The notes: generated by a model not told the origin, from the sequence alone. A DNA stretch of 64,000 bases from Prevotella sp. (GCA_017548605.1 JAFYZT010000020.1:1-64000), one strand, 5' to 3'; numbered from the stretch's first letter, positions 9,720-17,205 are shown. Numbers and translations: made by a program.

Positions 9720-10198
9720 TTACAGGAAAGTTCATAAGCGACTATTTCGAGGGGCTCAGCCGGAACCATCCTGGTGTGGCCCATTCGGATAAGGAATGTC
9801 ATTATGTCAACCTGAACGACGACAAAAAACAGACGTTCATGGCCGACACGCTGCGCTATCCGGCTGTGATGTTTGAGACATCAGGATATATTGTCAGAGC
9901 CACAGGCGATACATTGACAAAGCGTCACCAATGTCACCTTCAAGTGGTAACGCATGTCATCGATACCGGGGACTACGCCGAAATAGAAAAGGCGTTGTCA
10001 GATTGTGACGGTATCTTGACAGATTTCCTTGCCCAGATGCTAATAGACAAACGCAACAGACTGCCCAGGTGGATGGCCGGGCTGACGTTCGAAGGCATTG
10101 AGGTAATACCTATAGAGAACAAGAGCGATGCGCTGTATGGCGTTCTGGCTGAGTTGTATTTTCCGGAAGCAATATGTATTAATACAAATAGACAATAG
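9716..10198 (+). CDS. Small phage protein, neck/tail-terminator candidate, 160 aa
   Basis: Translationally coupled by a 4-base overlap. Size (160 residues), soluble alpha/beta character and position just upstream of the tail-fibre genes would fit a tail-completion or head-closure protein, but no signature is decisive. The central YPAVMFETSGYIVRATGD and the acidic DTGDYAEIEKALSDCDG are the most structured parts. It ends 5 bases before the next start codon. Confidence 0.45.
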   Translation: MITGKFISDYFEGLSRNHPGVAHSDKECHYVNLNDDKKQTFMADTLRYPAVMFETSGYIVRATGDTLTKRHQCHLQVVTHVIDTGDYAEIEKALSDCDGILTDFLAQMLIDKRNRLPRWMAGLTFEGIEVIPIENKSDALYGVLAELYFPEAICINTNRQ

Positions 10199-10203
10199 CT
10201 TAT

Positions 10204-12690
10204 ATGAAAACATTAGAGCAATTACATACGCAGGCTGAACAGATAGAAGAGAACGTATTACCAAACTCAAATACAGCCGGTTTGGTGGGAGACACAATCA
10301 AGGGAGCAATTGAACATCTGCAAAAAAGGGAATATGGCCCGGTGGCAGGATACATCTATTGCGAAAACCTGGAAGAATTACCTACCGAACCTTCTGCCAC
10401 TGAACGTAAATGTGCTTGGATTGTTTCCGGACGTTTTTACGTTTGGGTGGGTTCCGGTGGCGACACCCTCTCCGGTCTGTACCAGGACTGCGGCGCCCTG
10501 CAAGGACCAAAAGGTGACAACGGCATCAGCATAGGCGACAACTTCGCGGTGTTCAGTGCTTTGTCGTCGCTGGAGGGGAAGACAACAGATCAGAAGGAGG
10601 CGATGGTGCCGGATGGGAATATGGTGGACACCCTGGCTAACATCTATACTACACTAACTGGCACGTCATTCACCAACCGCATCATCAACAGCAGCGGCGC
10701 GAGCGTGCAGCCGTCATCGGGCAACGGCAACAGGCTGGTTGTTGTCTTCGACGTGTCGCAACTGGTAGGACAGAAAATAGATTTCTCTTCATTCAACAAC
10801 TACGCGAATGCTTATTCCTGGTCTGTCTGGAAAGGAAACACGAAGGTGTCATCCACGGGACTGTCGCAGAACACCGACGTTCGCGTGATGTCAGACGCGA
10901 CTTCCAATTCCGGTTCCTTTTCCGGCTCTGTAACGATTCTTGAAGGCGACAAATACCTCGCTCTTGTTTGTTACAGCAATAAAAGCTTTTCCGCCACAGC
11001 CTCGTTGTCCGTGAAAGAGGTCGTGCTGAAGAACGAAGAGGATATTAAGCAAAACAAAGAGGACATCACAGACATCAACACCTTCACGCGGTCGTACAAT
11101 CCTGTCGCGACATACGCCAACCGCATCATCGACAGCAGCGGCGCGAGCGTGCAGCCGTCATCGGGCAATGGCAACAGGCTGGTTGTTGTCTTCGACGTGT
11201 CGCAACTGGTAGGACAGAAAATAGATTTCTCTTCATTCAACAACTACGCGAATACTTATTCCTGGTCTGTCTTGAAGGGCGGCACCACTTGGAGTTTCAC
11301 AGGATTGACGCAGAACACCGACGTTCGCGTGATGTCGGACGCGACTTCCGCCGCAGGCAGGTACACCGACAGCGTTGTCGTACAGCCTGGCGACAAGTGG
11401 CTTGCCCTGGTCAATTACAGCAACAATGCCGTGAGCGCGGAAAACATCGTCACCCCGCTTGGTGGCAAGATAAGGGAACTTGATGGCCTCGCCAACCCCG
11501 AGGGCGTGAAGGAATACAACCCTGTCAGTTCGTTTACCTTGAAGGTAAAAAACCTCGCGCACGGTGCAGGAGTGAAGCCTTTGGTGTTGGCGCATTTTTC
11601 CGACATCCACGGCAATGGCAACGCCTTGTCACGGATGTTGGCGTGGTGCGCACATTATGGCAATTTCATCGACGATATACTACATACGGGCGACACCGTG
11701 GAGTCAATGTTCAGCGACGGCATGTCGTTCTGGAACGGTGCCGGGGCCGAAAGTGTTCTCAACATCATCGGCAACCACGACGCATCCACATCATCCGACG
11801 GCAACGGTGGGAAGACACAAGCGGAATGTTACGACCAATACATTGCTCCTTATTCCGATAGCTGGGGTATCGTCCAGCCAACGAATGTTGACGACAGCTC
11901 AAGTGAGGAATACAAGGCTTGTTACTGGTATAAGGATTACGCGGAGAAAAACGTGAGGCTGGTTGCCTTAGACTGTATGGTCAAGGCCACAGGCACGTCA
12001 GCACAGGTGGCCGCTCAGCTGTCGTGGCTCGAAAACGTGCTCATCGACGCTTCCGGCAATGGTCTGACCGTGGTCATCGCTTACCATTCGCACCCCTTAT
12101 CAAGCGGATACGCCAAGGTGGTGTGTCCATTCTCGCACATGACAGCCGGAGGTGTGGGGGCATACAACTGGCCTGCGGCGGCGCAGCTGGTGACGGATTT
12201 CGTCAACAATGAATTGCCGGGTCAGACAACGGCAGGGAAATTCGCCTGCTGGCTGTGCGGCCACCAGCACAAGGACGTGGTGGTATGGTATGACACCTAC
12301 GGACAGCTGTCCATCGCCATCGACAGCATGGCACTGTCGGTTGCTGCGCGTGACATATCCGGAAAGGGGCAGGATTGTTTCAACCTCGTGGGCATTGACA
12401 CGGCCAATCATATCGTCAAGCTGCTCCGTGTTGGCAACGATGTGGATGCGCAGATGCGGAAGATTGACCAATGCGCCATTGACTACACAACGGGCAAAGT
12501 GCTGCACGAGCCGGAGATACCCTCCGTCCCCGCATGGTCGCTCCAGCCGGACAAGCCCACCTACACCCCACAAGAGATAGGTGCCATCCCAGCTACCGCC
12601 GACATCACCAACATCGTCAAAATCTCACAGGCCGACTACGACGCCCTGCAGACAAAATCACCCACCACCCTTTACGTCATCACATCATGA
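10204..12690 (+). CDS. Phage tail protein with duplicated beta domains and calcineurin-like phosphoesterase
   Basis: Protein of 828 residues without signal peptide. Layout: short N-terminal part with a collagen-like GPKGDNG at ~101-107; two near-identical modules at ~157-235 and ~305-383 (RII/DSSGASVQPSSGNGNR starts each); then a metallophosphoesterase domain at ~458-745. The metal-binding motifs are complete: DIH (467-469), GD (496-497), GNHD (523-526), YHSH (627-630) and GHQH (686-689). Calcineurin-like enzymes cleave phosphomono- or phosphodiesters with two metal ions. In a tail protein the natural target would be a phosphate-containing surface glycan, but that is inference. The C-terminus (SLQPDKPTYTPQEIGAIPATA) looks like a common tail-fibre end. 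It overlaps the next gene by 4 bases. Confidence 0.78.
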   Translation: MKTLEQLHTQAEQIEENVLPNSNTAGLVGDTIKGAIEHLQKREYGPVAGYIYCENLEELPTEPSATERKCAWIVSGRFYVWVGSGGDTLSGLYQDCGALQGPKGDNGISIGDNFAVFSALSSLEGKTTDQKEAMVPDGNMVDTLANIYTTLTGTSFTNRIINSSGASVQPSSGNGNRLVVVFDVSQLVGQKIDFSSFNNYANAYSWSVWKGNTKVSSTGLSQNTDVRVMSDATSNSGSFSGSVTILEGDKYLALVCYSNKSFSATASLSVKEVVLKNEEDIKQNKEDITDINTFTRSYNPVATYANRIIDSSGASVQPSSGNGNRLVVVFDVSQLVGQKIDFSSFNNYANTYSWSVLKGGTTWSFTGLTQNTDVRVMSDATSAAGRYTDSVVVQPGDKWLALVNYSNNAVSAENIVTPLGGKIRELDGLANPEGVKEYNPVSSFTLKVKNLAHGAGVKPLVLAHFSDIHGNGNALSRMLAWCAHYGNFIDDILHTGDTVESMFSDGMSFWNGAGAESVLNIIGNHDASTSSDGNGGKTQAECYDQYIAPYSDSWGIVQPTNVDDSSSEEYKACYWYKDYAEKNVRLVALDCMVKATGTSAQVAAQLSWLENVLIDASGNGLTVVIAYHSHPLSSGYAKVVCPFSHMTAGGVGAYNWPAAAQLVTDFVNNELPGQTTAGKFACWLCGHQHKDVVVWYDTYGQLSIAIDSMALSVAARDISGKGQDCFNLVGIDTANHIVKLLRVGNDVDAQMRKIDQCAIDYTTGKVLHEPEIPSVPAWSLQPDKPTYTPQEIGAIPATADITNIVKISQADYDALQTKSPTTLYVITS
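10673..11349 (+). repeat. Mosaic 444-bp-offset duplication inside the tail gene
   Basis: Bases 10673-10828 recur at 11117-11272 with only about three differences; the next ~38 bases of each copy are clearly different; then 10867-10905 matches 11311-11349 with one difference before the copies part again. The offset is 444 bases (148 codons), so the frame is kept. The pattern is conserved-variable-conserved-variable within two tandem beta-sandwich-like modules. Confidence 0.9.
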
Positions 12691-13364
12691 TATTAGGTTC
12701 CTCCGACATCAAACTCGCCCTCGGCAACGAGGAAGTGCAAAAAGCCTTCCTCGGCACCACTCCCGTCTACAAGAGCAGCCTCTTTGACGCAGAGGTGCAA
12801 TACCTGCAAGGCACCACAGCCACATGGATAGACACTGGCATCCGTGACCTGTTATTGGACAGCGAAAACTGGAACCTGTATATCATTACAGACATCGGAA
12901 AAGGTATAACGGTAGCAAGCTCGTCCATAAAAGGACACGGTTATTACGACTCCAAGGCATTGTTCTGTGGCTTTTCATACCAACAAGCCAGGCACATTAA
13001 GATAAACACCACAAACAAAAGGTACAGCACAAGCGGATTGGTCGAAGTCAACATCACCTGCATCAACGGCAAATTGAACGCCACCGTCAACGGCTCCTCA
13101 ATATGGGCGAACCAGACCATGGCCAGTTTCACCCTGCCAGCCTTCTTCCTCTTTGCCGCCGCTAACGATAGTGGCACAAAGAACCCGAACAGCGTGCTAA
13201 CCACATTAAGGCTCCAGAAATGCCGATTCTCCGTTAAAGGTACCAACTACTTCGACTATACCGCTGTCCGTGCCGGCAATGTCGGGTATTTCTACGATGA
13301 CGTATCACAGCAATTAATCGCCCCCCAAGCCGGAGCCTTTACACTAGGCCCCGACATCACATAA
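12687..13364 (+). CDS. Phage tail-fibre-like protein with lectin-type fold (putative)
   Basis: The start at 12687 is chosen because the ATG overlaps the preceding TGA by 4 bases; the longer upstream frame is Arg/His-rich shadow sequence of the previous gene. The product has 225 residues. After a short N-terminal tail (LGSSDIKLALGNEEVQKAF) it reads QYLQGTTATWIDTGI, an opening typical of LamG/concanavalin-like domains found on Bacteroidetes phage tail proteins. The remainder alternates short beta strands and ends in YFYDDVSQQL. A receptor-binding or fibre-tip role is inferred. It is the last gene before the lysis module. Confidence 0.55.
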   Translation: MILGSSDIKLALGNEEVQKAFLGTTPVYKSSLFDAEVQYLQGTTATWIDTGIRDLLLDSENWNLYIITDIGKGITVASSSIKGHGYYDSKALFCGFSYQQARHIKINTTNKRYSTSGLVEVNITCINGKLNATVNGSSIWANQTMASFTLPAFFLFAAANDSGTKNPNSVLTTLRLQKCRFSVKGTNYFDYTAVRAGNVGYFYDDVSQQLIAPQAGAFTLGPDIT

Positions 13365-13471
13365 CAAAATCCTTCTCCGTATGCGGCGGTTCTGCCGCCG
13401 CCCTAATTCGTCATTGAACATTCATCATCACAAAGCAACAATTCAACACTCAACATTCAAACTCCTCTCCC
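13365..13471 (+). terminator. Intergenic hairpin between tail and lysis genes
   Basis: A GC-rich stem gcggcgg/ccgccgc (13383-13389 with 13395-13401, 5-base loop) lies just after the tail gene. No T-run follows, so intrinsic termination is uncertain; it may only attenuate transcription. The rest of the gap is a low-complexity tract of 'attcaacactcaacattc' type, resembling host intergenic sequence near 19.1 kb and 56.5 kb. Confidence 0.4.
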
Positions 13472-13783
13472 ATGACAACAAACAGCAAAGAAATCATCCA
13501 ATACGGCAGCGCTATCGCTATGGTAGTTTCCGGAATCATACTCGCCTTCCTCTCCTTCTTTTTGAACGGCTATGACATCGCAGAGGGCGTGCTCTGGTAC
13601 ATCGCACAGGCCCTAACCTATGCCGGAGCCATCTTCGGAGTATCAATCTACTTCAAGTCGAAACTAGGCGAGTTCGAGAGCAAGACCAGGAAAGATCTGC
13701 AGGAATACATCGACAATACCCACCCCCAAACAACCACCCCCCCAAACGACCAAACGACTAACACCCCAAACGACCAACAATGA
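13472..13783 (+). CDS. Putative holin
   Basis: Protein of 103 residues with two predicted membrane segments (~10-29 and ~41-62) separated by a short loop (NGYDIAEGV), followed by a charged helix and a Thr/Pro/Asn-rich hydrophilic tail (PQTTTPPNDQTTNTPND). This is the layout of a small two-span holin, which forms lethal holes in the inner membrane at the end of the lytic cycle. It precedes the DUF5675 gene with a 4-base overlap and lies after the tail genes, the normal place for lysis genes. The sequence itself carries no family signature. Confidence 0.6.
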   Translation: MTTNSKEIIQYGSAIAMVVSGIILAFLSFFLNGYDIAEGVLWYIAQALTYAGAIFGVSIYFKSKLGEFESKTRKDLQEYIDNTHPQTTTPPNDQTTNTPNDQQ

Positions 13784-14256
13784 AAACAATAACACTTGAC
13801 CGCCGCTACCGCCCGGCGCACGGGCTGTACTCTATCGGCCACCTCTACGATGCCGAGGGCAACTATCTCTGCGACACCATAGAGGACACTGACCGGGGAC
13901 TGACCAGCGACATGAACCTGGCAGACATCCTCAAAGTAAAAGTGAAGTCGAAAACGGCCATCCCTCGGGGACGCTATCGCGTCACCCTCGACGTGGTATC
14001 GCCGAAATTCTCACTCAAACCCTATTACAAAGCTTTCTGCTCAGGCAAGGTGCCCAGGCTGCTCGACGTGCCCGGATTCGACGGCATCCTCATACACAAA
14101 GGTATCTCCGAAAAGTCCTCTGCTGGTTGTATCATAGTCGGATACAACACAGTGAAAGGAACGGTCACTAACTCACAGGCCGCTTTCGAGAAGGTATATC
14201 GCCTTCTCCAAAGCTACAAGGCACAAGGCCACAAAATCTATATCCAAATAAAATGA
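13780..14256 (+). CDS. DUF5675 family protein (lysis-module candidate)
   Basis: Protein of 158 residues spanning one domain. The blocks GRYRVTL, GFDGILIHKG and SAGCIIVGYN match the DUF5675 pattern (G..IHpG....T.GCi.vG), in which conserved His and Cys are arranged as in L,D-transpeptidase-like folds. Members are common in Bacteroidetes prophages next to holins and are thought to act on the cell wall; the reaction is not established. It has no signal peptide, consistent with holin-dependent release. The start overlaps the holin stop by 4 bases, indicating coupled translation. Confidence 0.72.
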   Translation: MKTITLDRRYRPAHGLYSIGHLYDAEGNYLCDTIEDTDRGLTSDMNLADILKVKVKSKTAIPRGRYRVTLDVVSPKFSLKPYYKAFCSGKVPRLLDVPGFDGILIHKGISEKSSAGCIIVGYNTVKGTVTNSQAAFEKVYRLLQSYKAQGHKIYIQIK

Positions 14257-14296
14257 TGACCATCACAGCCGTCATGTTAAGAAAATCCGAAAAAAG

Positions 14297-14320
14297 TAAT
14301 ATAACGTCCCCGTTATGTTA
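14297..14320. promoter_or_regulatory. Inverted repeat upstream of Cys-rich gene
   Basis: Imperfect dyad of 10 bases per arm (taatataacg / cgttatgtta, one G-T pair) around tccc. It sits between the DUF5675 gene and the Cys-rich mini-gene. No T-run follows, so it may be an operator or an RNA hairpin over the start region; its function is unknown. Confidence 0.4.
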
Positions 14321-14345
14321 ACTAATACATGAAAAAGTAACATAT

Positions 14346-14537
14346 ATGGACTGTAAGTACAGATGTAAGAATTGGGCAAATGACTATGGTTTCTGCCGGA
14401 TATGTTCGTGCAAACCCAAGTTGAGCCGCCTATCTTTTCCAAGATTGCCATATGGTTTCTGCCGGATATGTTCGTGCAAACCCAAGCCTACGGGGAACCC
14501 GAAGACCTGTCCCTATTTCGAAAGGAGGGAGGGATGA
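14346..14537 (+). CDS. Cys-rich mini-protein with duplicated motif, 63 aa
   Basis: Small protein with nine Cys residues. The block YGFCRICSCKPK occurs twice, 22 residues apart, encoded by an exact 36-base DNA repeat. Cys spacing (CxxCxC and a final C) suggests zinc binding. The stop overlaps the ATG of the next gene by 4 bases, and a strong Shine-Dalgarno sequence for that gene (aaaggaggg) lies in its last codons, so translation of the two is probably coupled. I recognise no family. Without the duplication the ancestor would be ~41 residues. Whether it is expressed is not proven. Confidence 0.5.
   Translation: MDCKYRCKNWANDYGFCRICSCKPKLSRLSFPRLPYGFCRICSCKPKPTGNPKTCPYFERREG
14385..14486 (+). 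repeat. 36-bp direct repeat, two copies
   Basis: Identical 36-base segments at 14385-14420 and 14451-14486, 66 bases apart, in frame within the Cys-rich gene. They read YGFCRICSCKPK in that frame. Confidence 0.92.
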
Positions 14538-15016
14538 CGAAGAGAACCTGGAACAACGGCCTGTTGTGGCTCGCCGTGGTATGGGGAGTAATACTGTTGT
14601 GCTTTTGCCTGATGGGGTGCCGCACGAAGATGGTCACCGAGCTCGTCCATGTTCACGACACACTGCGTACCGTACAGACCGACACCGTGCGCGACGTACA
14701 CGTGGTCGTCAAGACCGACACCCTACGGCAGCTGGAGACGCACTACTTCACCGTCAACCAGTTCGGCGACACCATCCGAGAGGTGCACCACTACCACGAG
14801 GTGGCGAAGACGGTCGTAGTGGACAGCACCAACCGCTACCAGTCGAAGGTGGACAGCCTGCAGGCCATTGTCGACAGATTGTCAACAAAAGAAGTGACCA
14901 AACAACCCACATGGTGGGAGCGGTGGAAGCGCGTCATCGACAACATTATTACCTTAGCCTTTGTCGGACTGTTCGTGGCTTTCCTCAGATGGCTCGACAT
15001 GAGGGGAAAGAAGTAA
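14534..15016 (+). CDS. Putative unimolecular spanin-type lipoprotein
   Basis: Protein of 160 residues from the ATG at 14534, which has an excellent ribosome-binding site and a 4-base overlap with the previous stop. The N-terminal hydrophobic stretch (~10-28) ends in a lipobox-like LMGC (Cys 29). The middle is a hydrophilic periplasmic segment with a coiled-coil-like part (~95-120). The C-terminus has a second hydrophobic helix (~137-153) and ends RWLDMRGKK. Lipid anchor plus C-terminal membrane helix is the layout of u-spanins, which join inner and outer membranes in the last step of lysis. Position after holin and DUF5675 genes fits. An Rz-like or plain membrane protein remains possible. Confidence 0.55.
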   Translation: MTKRTWNNGLLWLAVVWGVILLCFCLMGCRTKMVTELVHVHDTLRTVQTDTVRDVHVVVKTDTLRQLETHYFTVNQFGDTIREVHHYHEVAKTVVVDSTNRYQSKVDSLQAIVDRLSTKEVTKQPTWWERWKRVIDNIITLAFVGLFVAFLRWLDMRGKK

Positions 15017-15025
15017 GCCATAAGA

Positions 15026-15051
15026 AAGCCCCGCCGGGTTGCCGGCAGGGC
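15026..15051. terminator. Hairpin between convergent phage genes
   Basis: Stem agccc-gccgg / ccggc-gggct with one internal mismatch and a gttg loop, between the spanin-like gene (+) and the DUF5053 gene (-). It probably ends transcription from one or both sides. The T-rich flank is weak. Confidence 0.6.
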
Positions 15052-15077
15052 TGCTCTTGTTGTGATAAGAGTGCATG

Positions 15078-15518
15078 TCAAATCAATGCCACCTTCAAGA
15101 GCATGTTTCCCAAGTCGTGAAGCGCGTCTTCCACCATCTTGGCCTCGCTGCTGGTGAAATGTGCCTCCTTGCCGTTCACCTTGTGTCCGTTCATGCGCTG
15201 CGAGAGCCATGATTTGCTCTTTCCGCATTTTGAGGCAATGTATGTAAGCGATACGGCCTTTGGCACATCTCCCAACTTGCGGCGCATGGATTCGGCTTTC
15301 AGCTCATCGACGTCCTCTTCCATGGCGGACAACATACGGCGGTAATCCGACAACGACTTCTCGTTATAAGCGTCCTGTTCCTCCTTCGACATGGCAGCCT
15401 GCACTTCCTGCTGGTAACGCTTCGCGGCCTCCAGTTCCTCTGGTGTCTCCGCGTTTTCATAACGTCTGAGAATTTCCCGTAACGTGGTATCCTCTATTAA
15501 TTCTGTTAAGTTCCTCAT
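15078..15518 (-). CDS. DUF5053-like protein with HTH-like C-terminus
   Basis: The ATG at 15518 gives 146 residues; 13 more codons upstream are open but read through the gap to the neighbouring gene. The N-terminal two thirds are charged and helical (LREILRRYENAETPEELEAA...). The C-terminus contains SLTYIASKCGKSKSWLSQRM, which reads like a Cro/CI-type helix-turn-helix, then NGHKVNGKEAHFTSSEAKMV, typical of short prophage-borne proteins called DUF5053. A regulatory role is inferred. It is transcribed with the 64-residue gene from the promoter at ~15.81 kb. Confidence 0.6.
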   Translation of the reverse strand: MRNLTELIEDTTLREILRRYENAETPEELEAAKRYQQEVQAAMSKEEQDAYNEKSLSDYRRMLSAMEEDVDELKAESMRRKLGDVPKAVSLTYIASKCGKSKSWLSQRMNGHKVNGKEAHFTSSEAKMVEDALHDLGNMLLKVALI

Positions 15519-15566
15519 TGCTGTTGTATTGTTTGAGGGCAGCCCCTTTCGGGGCACCCCAGGTTA

Positions 15567-15761
15567 TTACTTTTCTTCCTCCTCTTCATCTTCCAGTGGC
15601 ACCCCTAATCCGAGGAGGGTTTCGTAGGCGGTCTTCCACTTTTCAAGATATTCGTTCAACAACTTGTCTTTCAACTCGTCGGGGATTGTTGAGTTCTCGA
15701 TGGCCATCATAATGCGTTCCATCCGTTTCTTGTACTCTTCAACTTCTTTCCTTGTCGGCAT
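15567..15761 (-). CDS. Small acidic helical protein, 64 aa
   Basis: First gene after the - strand promoter at ~15.81 kb and before DUF5053. The product is a highly charged amphipathic helix (EVEEYKKRMERIMMAIEN...) ending in a Glu-rich tail LEDEEEEEK. No domain is recognised. Its place at the head of the early operon suggests a small accessory or regulatory phage protein. Confidence 0.5.
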   Translation of the reverse strand: MPTRKEVEEYKKRMERIMMAIENSTIPDELKDKLLNEYLEKWKTAYETLLGLGVPLEDEEEEEK

Positions 15762-15809
15762 TGTTCTTGGTTTTTAGGTTTGACATGTTATTTAACTCTT
15801 ATCACATTG

Positions 15810-15857
15810 CAAAGATAATAAATTTTTGTTTATTGTGCAAATAAATTTCTGTTTATT
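15810..15857 (-). promoter_or_regulatory. Early prophage promoter bracketed by twin palindromic sites
   Basis: On the - strand TTTG (15838-15841) and TATCTTTG (15810-15817) are spaced by exactly 20 bases, a near-perfect Bacteroidetes promoter for the two small genes. Two 17-base copies of ataaattt(t/c)tgtttatt at 15818-15834 and 15841-15857, one mismatch apart and 23 bases apart, fill the spacer and flank the -33 element. Each has AATAAA/TTTATT-type dyad symmetry, so they look like operators. Confidence 0.7.
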
Positions 15858-15884
15858 TTGTAGATTGGTGTTATTTTTAACATT

Positions 15885-17072
15885 TCACAGCACTCCTTTG
15901 TAATTCAGCAGCAGTTTGTTCGCCTCCTTGATGTTCTTCGGCGTATAGATGTCGGTAATAAGCACCGAGGAGTGCCGTGCCTGGTCGCGCACCGAGAGGA
16001 TGTCGGTACCGCAGCGCAGCATGTTGGTGATGCCCGTATCCTTGAGCGAATAGAATTTGTACCGGTCCGAGAAGCCCAGTTCCTTGCGAACGTAATGCAG
16101 CCAGTAGTCGCGGAACATCTTCTCCGATTTGTGTTTCTCTCCCGGCATGAAGTCGTCGCTGAAGAGGTAGTAATGGCCGGGCGCGTTGAATACGCCCAGT
16201 TCCACCATCAGCTCCATAACATGGAGCGGCACGGTGATTACCGCGTCGTCGTGGTTCTTGGTGTGGTCCCCATGCAGGAAAAGCGTCTGCCGCTCCACCG
16301 AGAAATCGCCCACCTTCAGGAAACTCATCTCTCGCGGACGCACCAGGCAATAATGAAGGATATGGCAGGCCAGCAGGAAATGACGATGGTGGCCAAGCAG
16401 CCAGCCACGTATTTCCCTGAGCAACTCGTCGGGTATCACGTCGCGGTTCTTCGCCTTGTTCTTCGCCTTCACATGAGCCATTCCCTGCGTAGGGTCCACC
16501 GACACGTAGCCCCTGTCCAACAGGTATTTCGAAAACACCTTCAGCCATCCCAGGTAGTTGTTGCGAGTCTGCAGGGTGTTGTTCCGGTCGATGAAGATAT
16601 AGTCCAGGAACTTACCCACCACCACACGGTTGAACTGGTAGGAATAGAACATCTTCCCCACCTTCAGGCCCTGGTTCCACTCCCGGAGCATCTTCATCCT
16701 CGAGAGGTACGATGCCAGCGTCTCCTCCCTCATGTGACCCTCGTTCACCATCTTCACCAGGTAGTCGCGGTAACGGTCGCACACTTCCTCGAAGAGCGTA
16801 TACTCCGTGGGCTGCATGGCCTCGATCCACGGGTTCCACCCCTGCATCAGCTTTTCATTCAGCTGACGCATCAGGTGTTCGCCGAAGACACGCTGAGCCT
16901 TGCGCCCCTTCACGTGGCCAAGCATAACCTTTTTCATCCGCAGCCTCCCTACGGTCGGGTCGAAGGCGGAGAAAGAAACGTAGCACTCCTTTTTCTGGTG
17001 GAACACCGGCGATTTCCACTCTAATATATTAGAGGTGGACGCTCGCCCCAAAACAAAATTTTTTTTAGCCAT
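15885..17072 (-). CDS. int: Prophage tyrosine recombinase (integrase)
   Basis: The ATG at 17072 gives 395 residues; longer readings run through the tRNA gene and are rejected. It has an N-terminal arm-binding and SAM-like core-binding region (~90-190) and a C-terminal catalytic domain. Catalytic residues visible: Arg in CLVRPRE (~245), Lys in HTKNH (~272), His in QARHSS (~367) and the Tyr nucleophile in TDIYTPK (~376). The usual H-x-x-R box reads YSLKDTG, so its Arg is replaced by Lys, a variant I associate with Bacteroidetes integrases. The enzyme catalyses site-specific integration and excision. It lies ~134 bases from tRNA-Pro, the likely target. Confidence 0.9.
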   Translation of the reverse strand: MAKKNFVLGRASTSNILEWKSPVFHQKKECYVSFSAFDPTVGRLRMKKVMLGHVKGRKAQRVFGEHLMRQLNEKLMQGWNPWIEAMQPTEYTLFEEVCDRYRDYLVKMVNEGHMREETLASYLSRMKMLREWNQGLKVGKMFYSYQFNRVVVGKFLDYIFIDRNNTLQTRNNYLGWLKVFSKYLLDRGYVSVDPTQGMAHVKAKNKAKNRDVIPDELLREIRGWLLGHHRHFLLACHILHYCLVRPREMSFLKVGDFSVERQTLFLHGDHTKNHDDAVITVPLHVMELMVELGVFNAPGHYYLFSDDFMPGEKHKSEKMFRDYWLHYVRKELGFSDRYKFYSLKDTGITNMLRCGTDILSVRDQARHSSVLITDIYTPKNIKEANKLLLNYKGVL

Positions 17073-17168
17073 CTCGATTAAATTTTTGAGACAGCCTCCG
17101 GTGAAAAATAAAACACGGGGAAAAGTCATCGCCGAAATTTCGCCGACCAAAACACCCCCGACAAAGCG

Positions 17169-17193
17169 TAAGGGACTGAATACCAGTCCCTTA
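17169..17193. terminator. Hairpin between integrase and tRNA
   Basis: Perfect inverted repeat aagggactg / cagtccctt with a 5-base loop (aatac), extended by one A-T pair. It lies 13 bases beyond the tRNA 3' end on the - strand. It may end tRNA transcription or be part of the attachment region. No strong T-run on the - strand. Confidence 0.5.
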
Positions 17194-17205
17194 TCTTCGT
17201 TTTCG

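Noticed and set aside
10673-11349. Template/variable repeat pair of a diversity-generating retroelement
   Set aside because: No reverse transcriptase gene is present in the window and the differences are not concentrated at adenines; internal module duplication explains it better.
15972-17024. 350-codon + strand frame opposite the integrase
   Set aside because: His/Val/Gln-rich antisense shadow; the integrase on the other strand has catalytic motifs.
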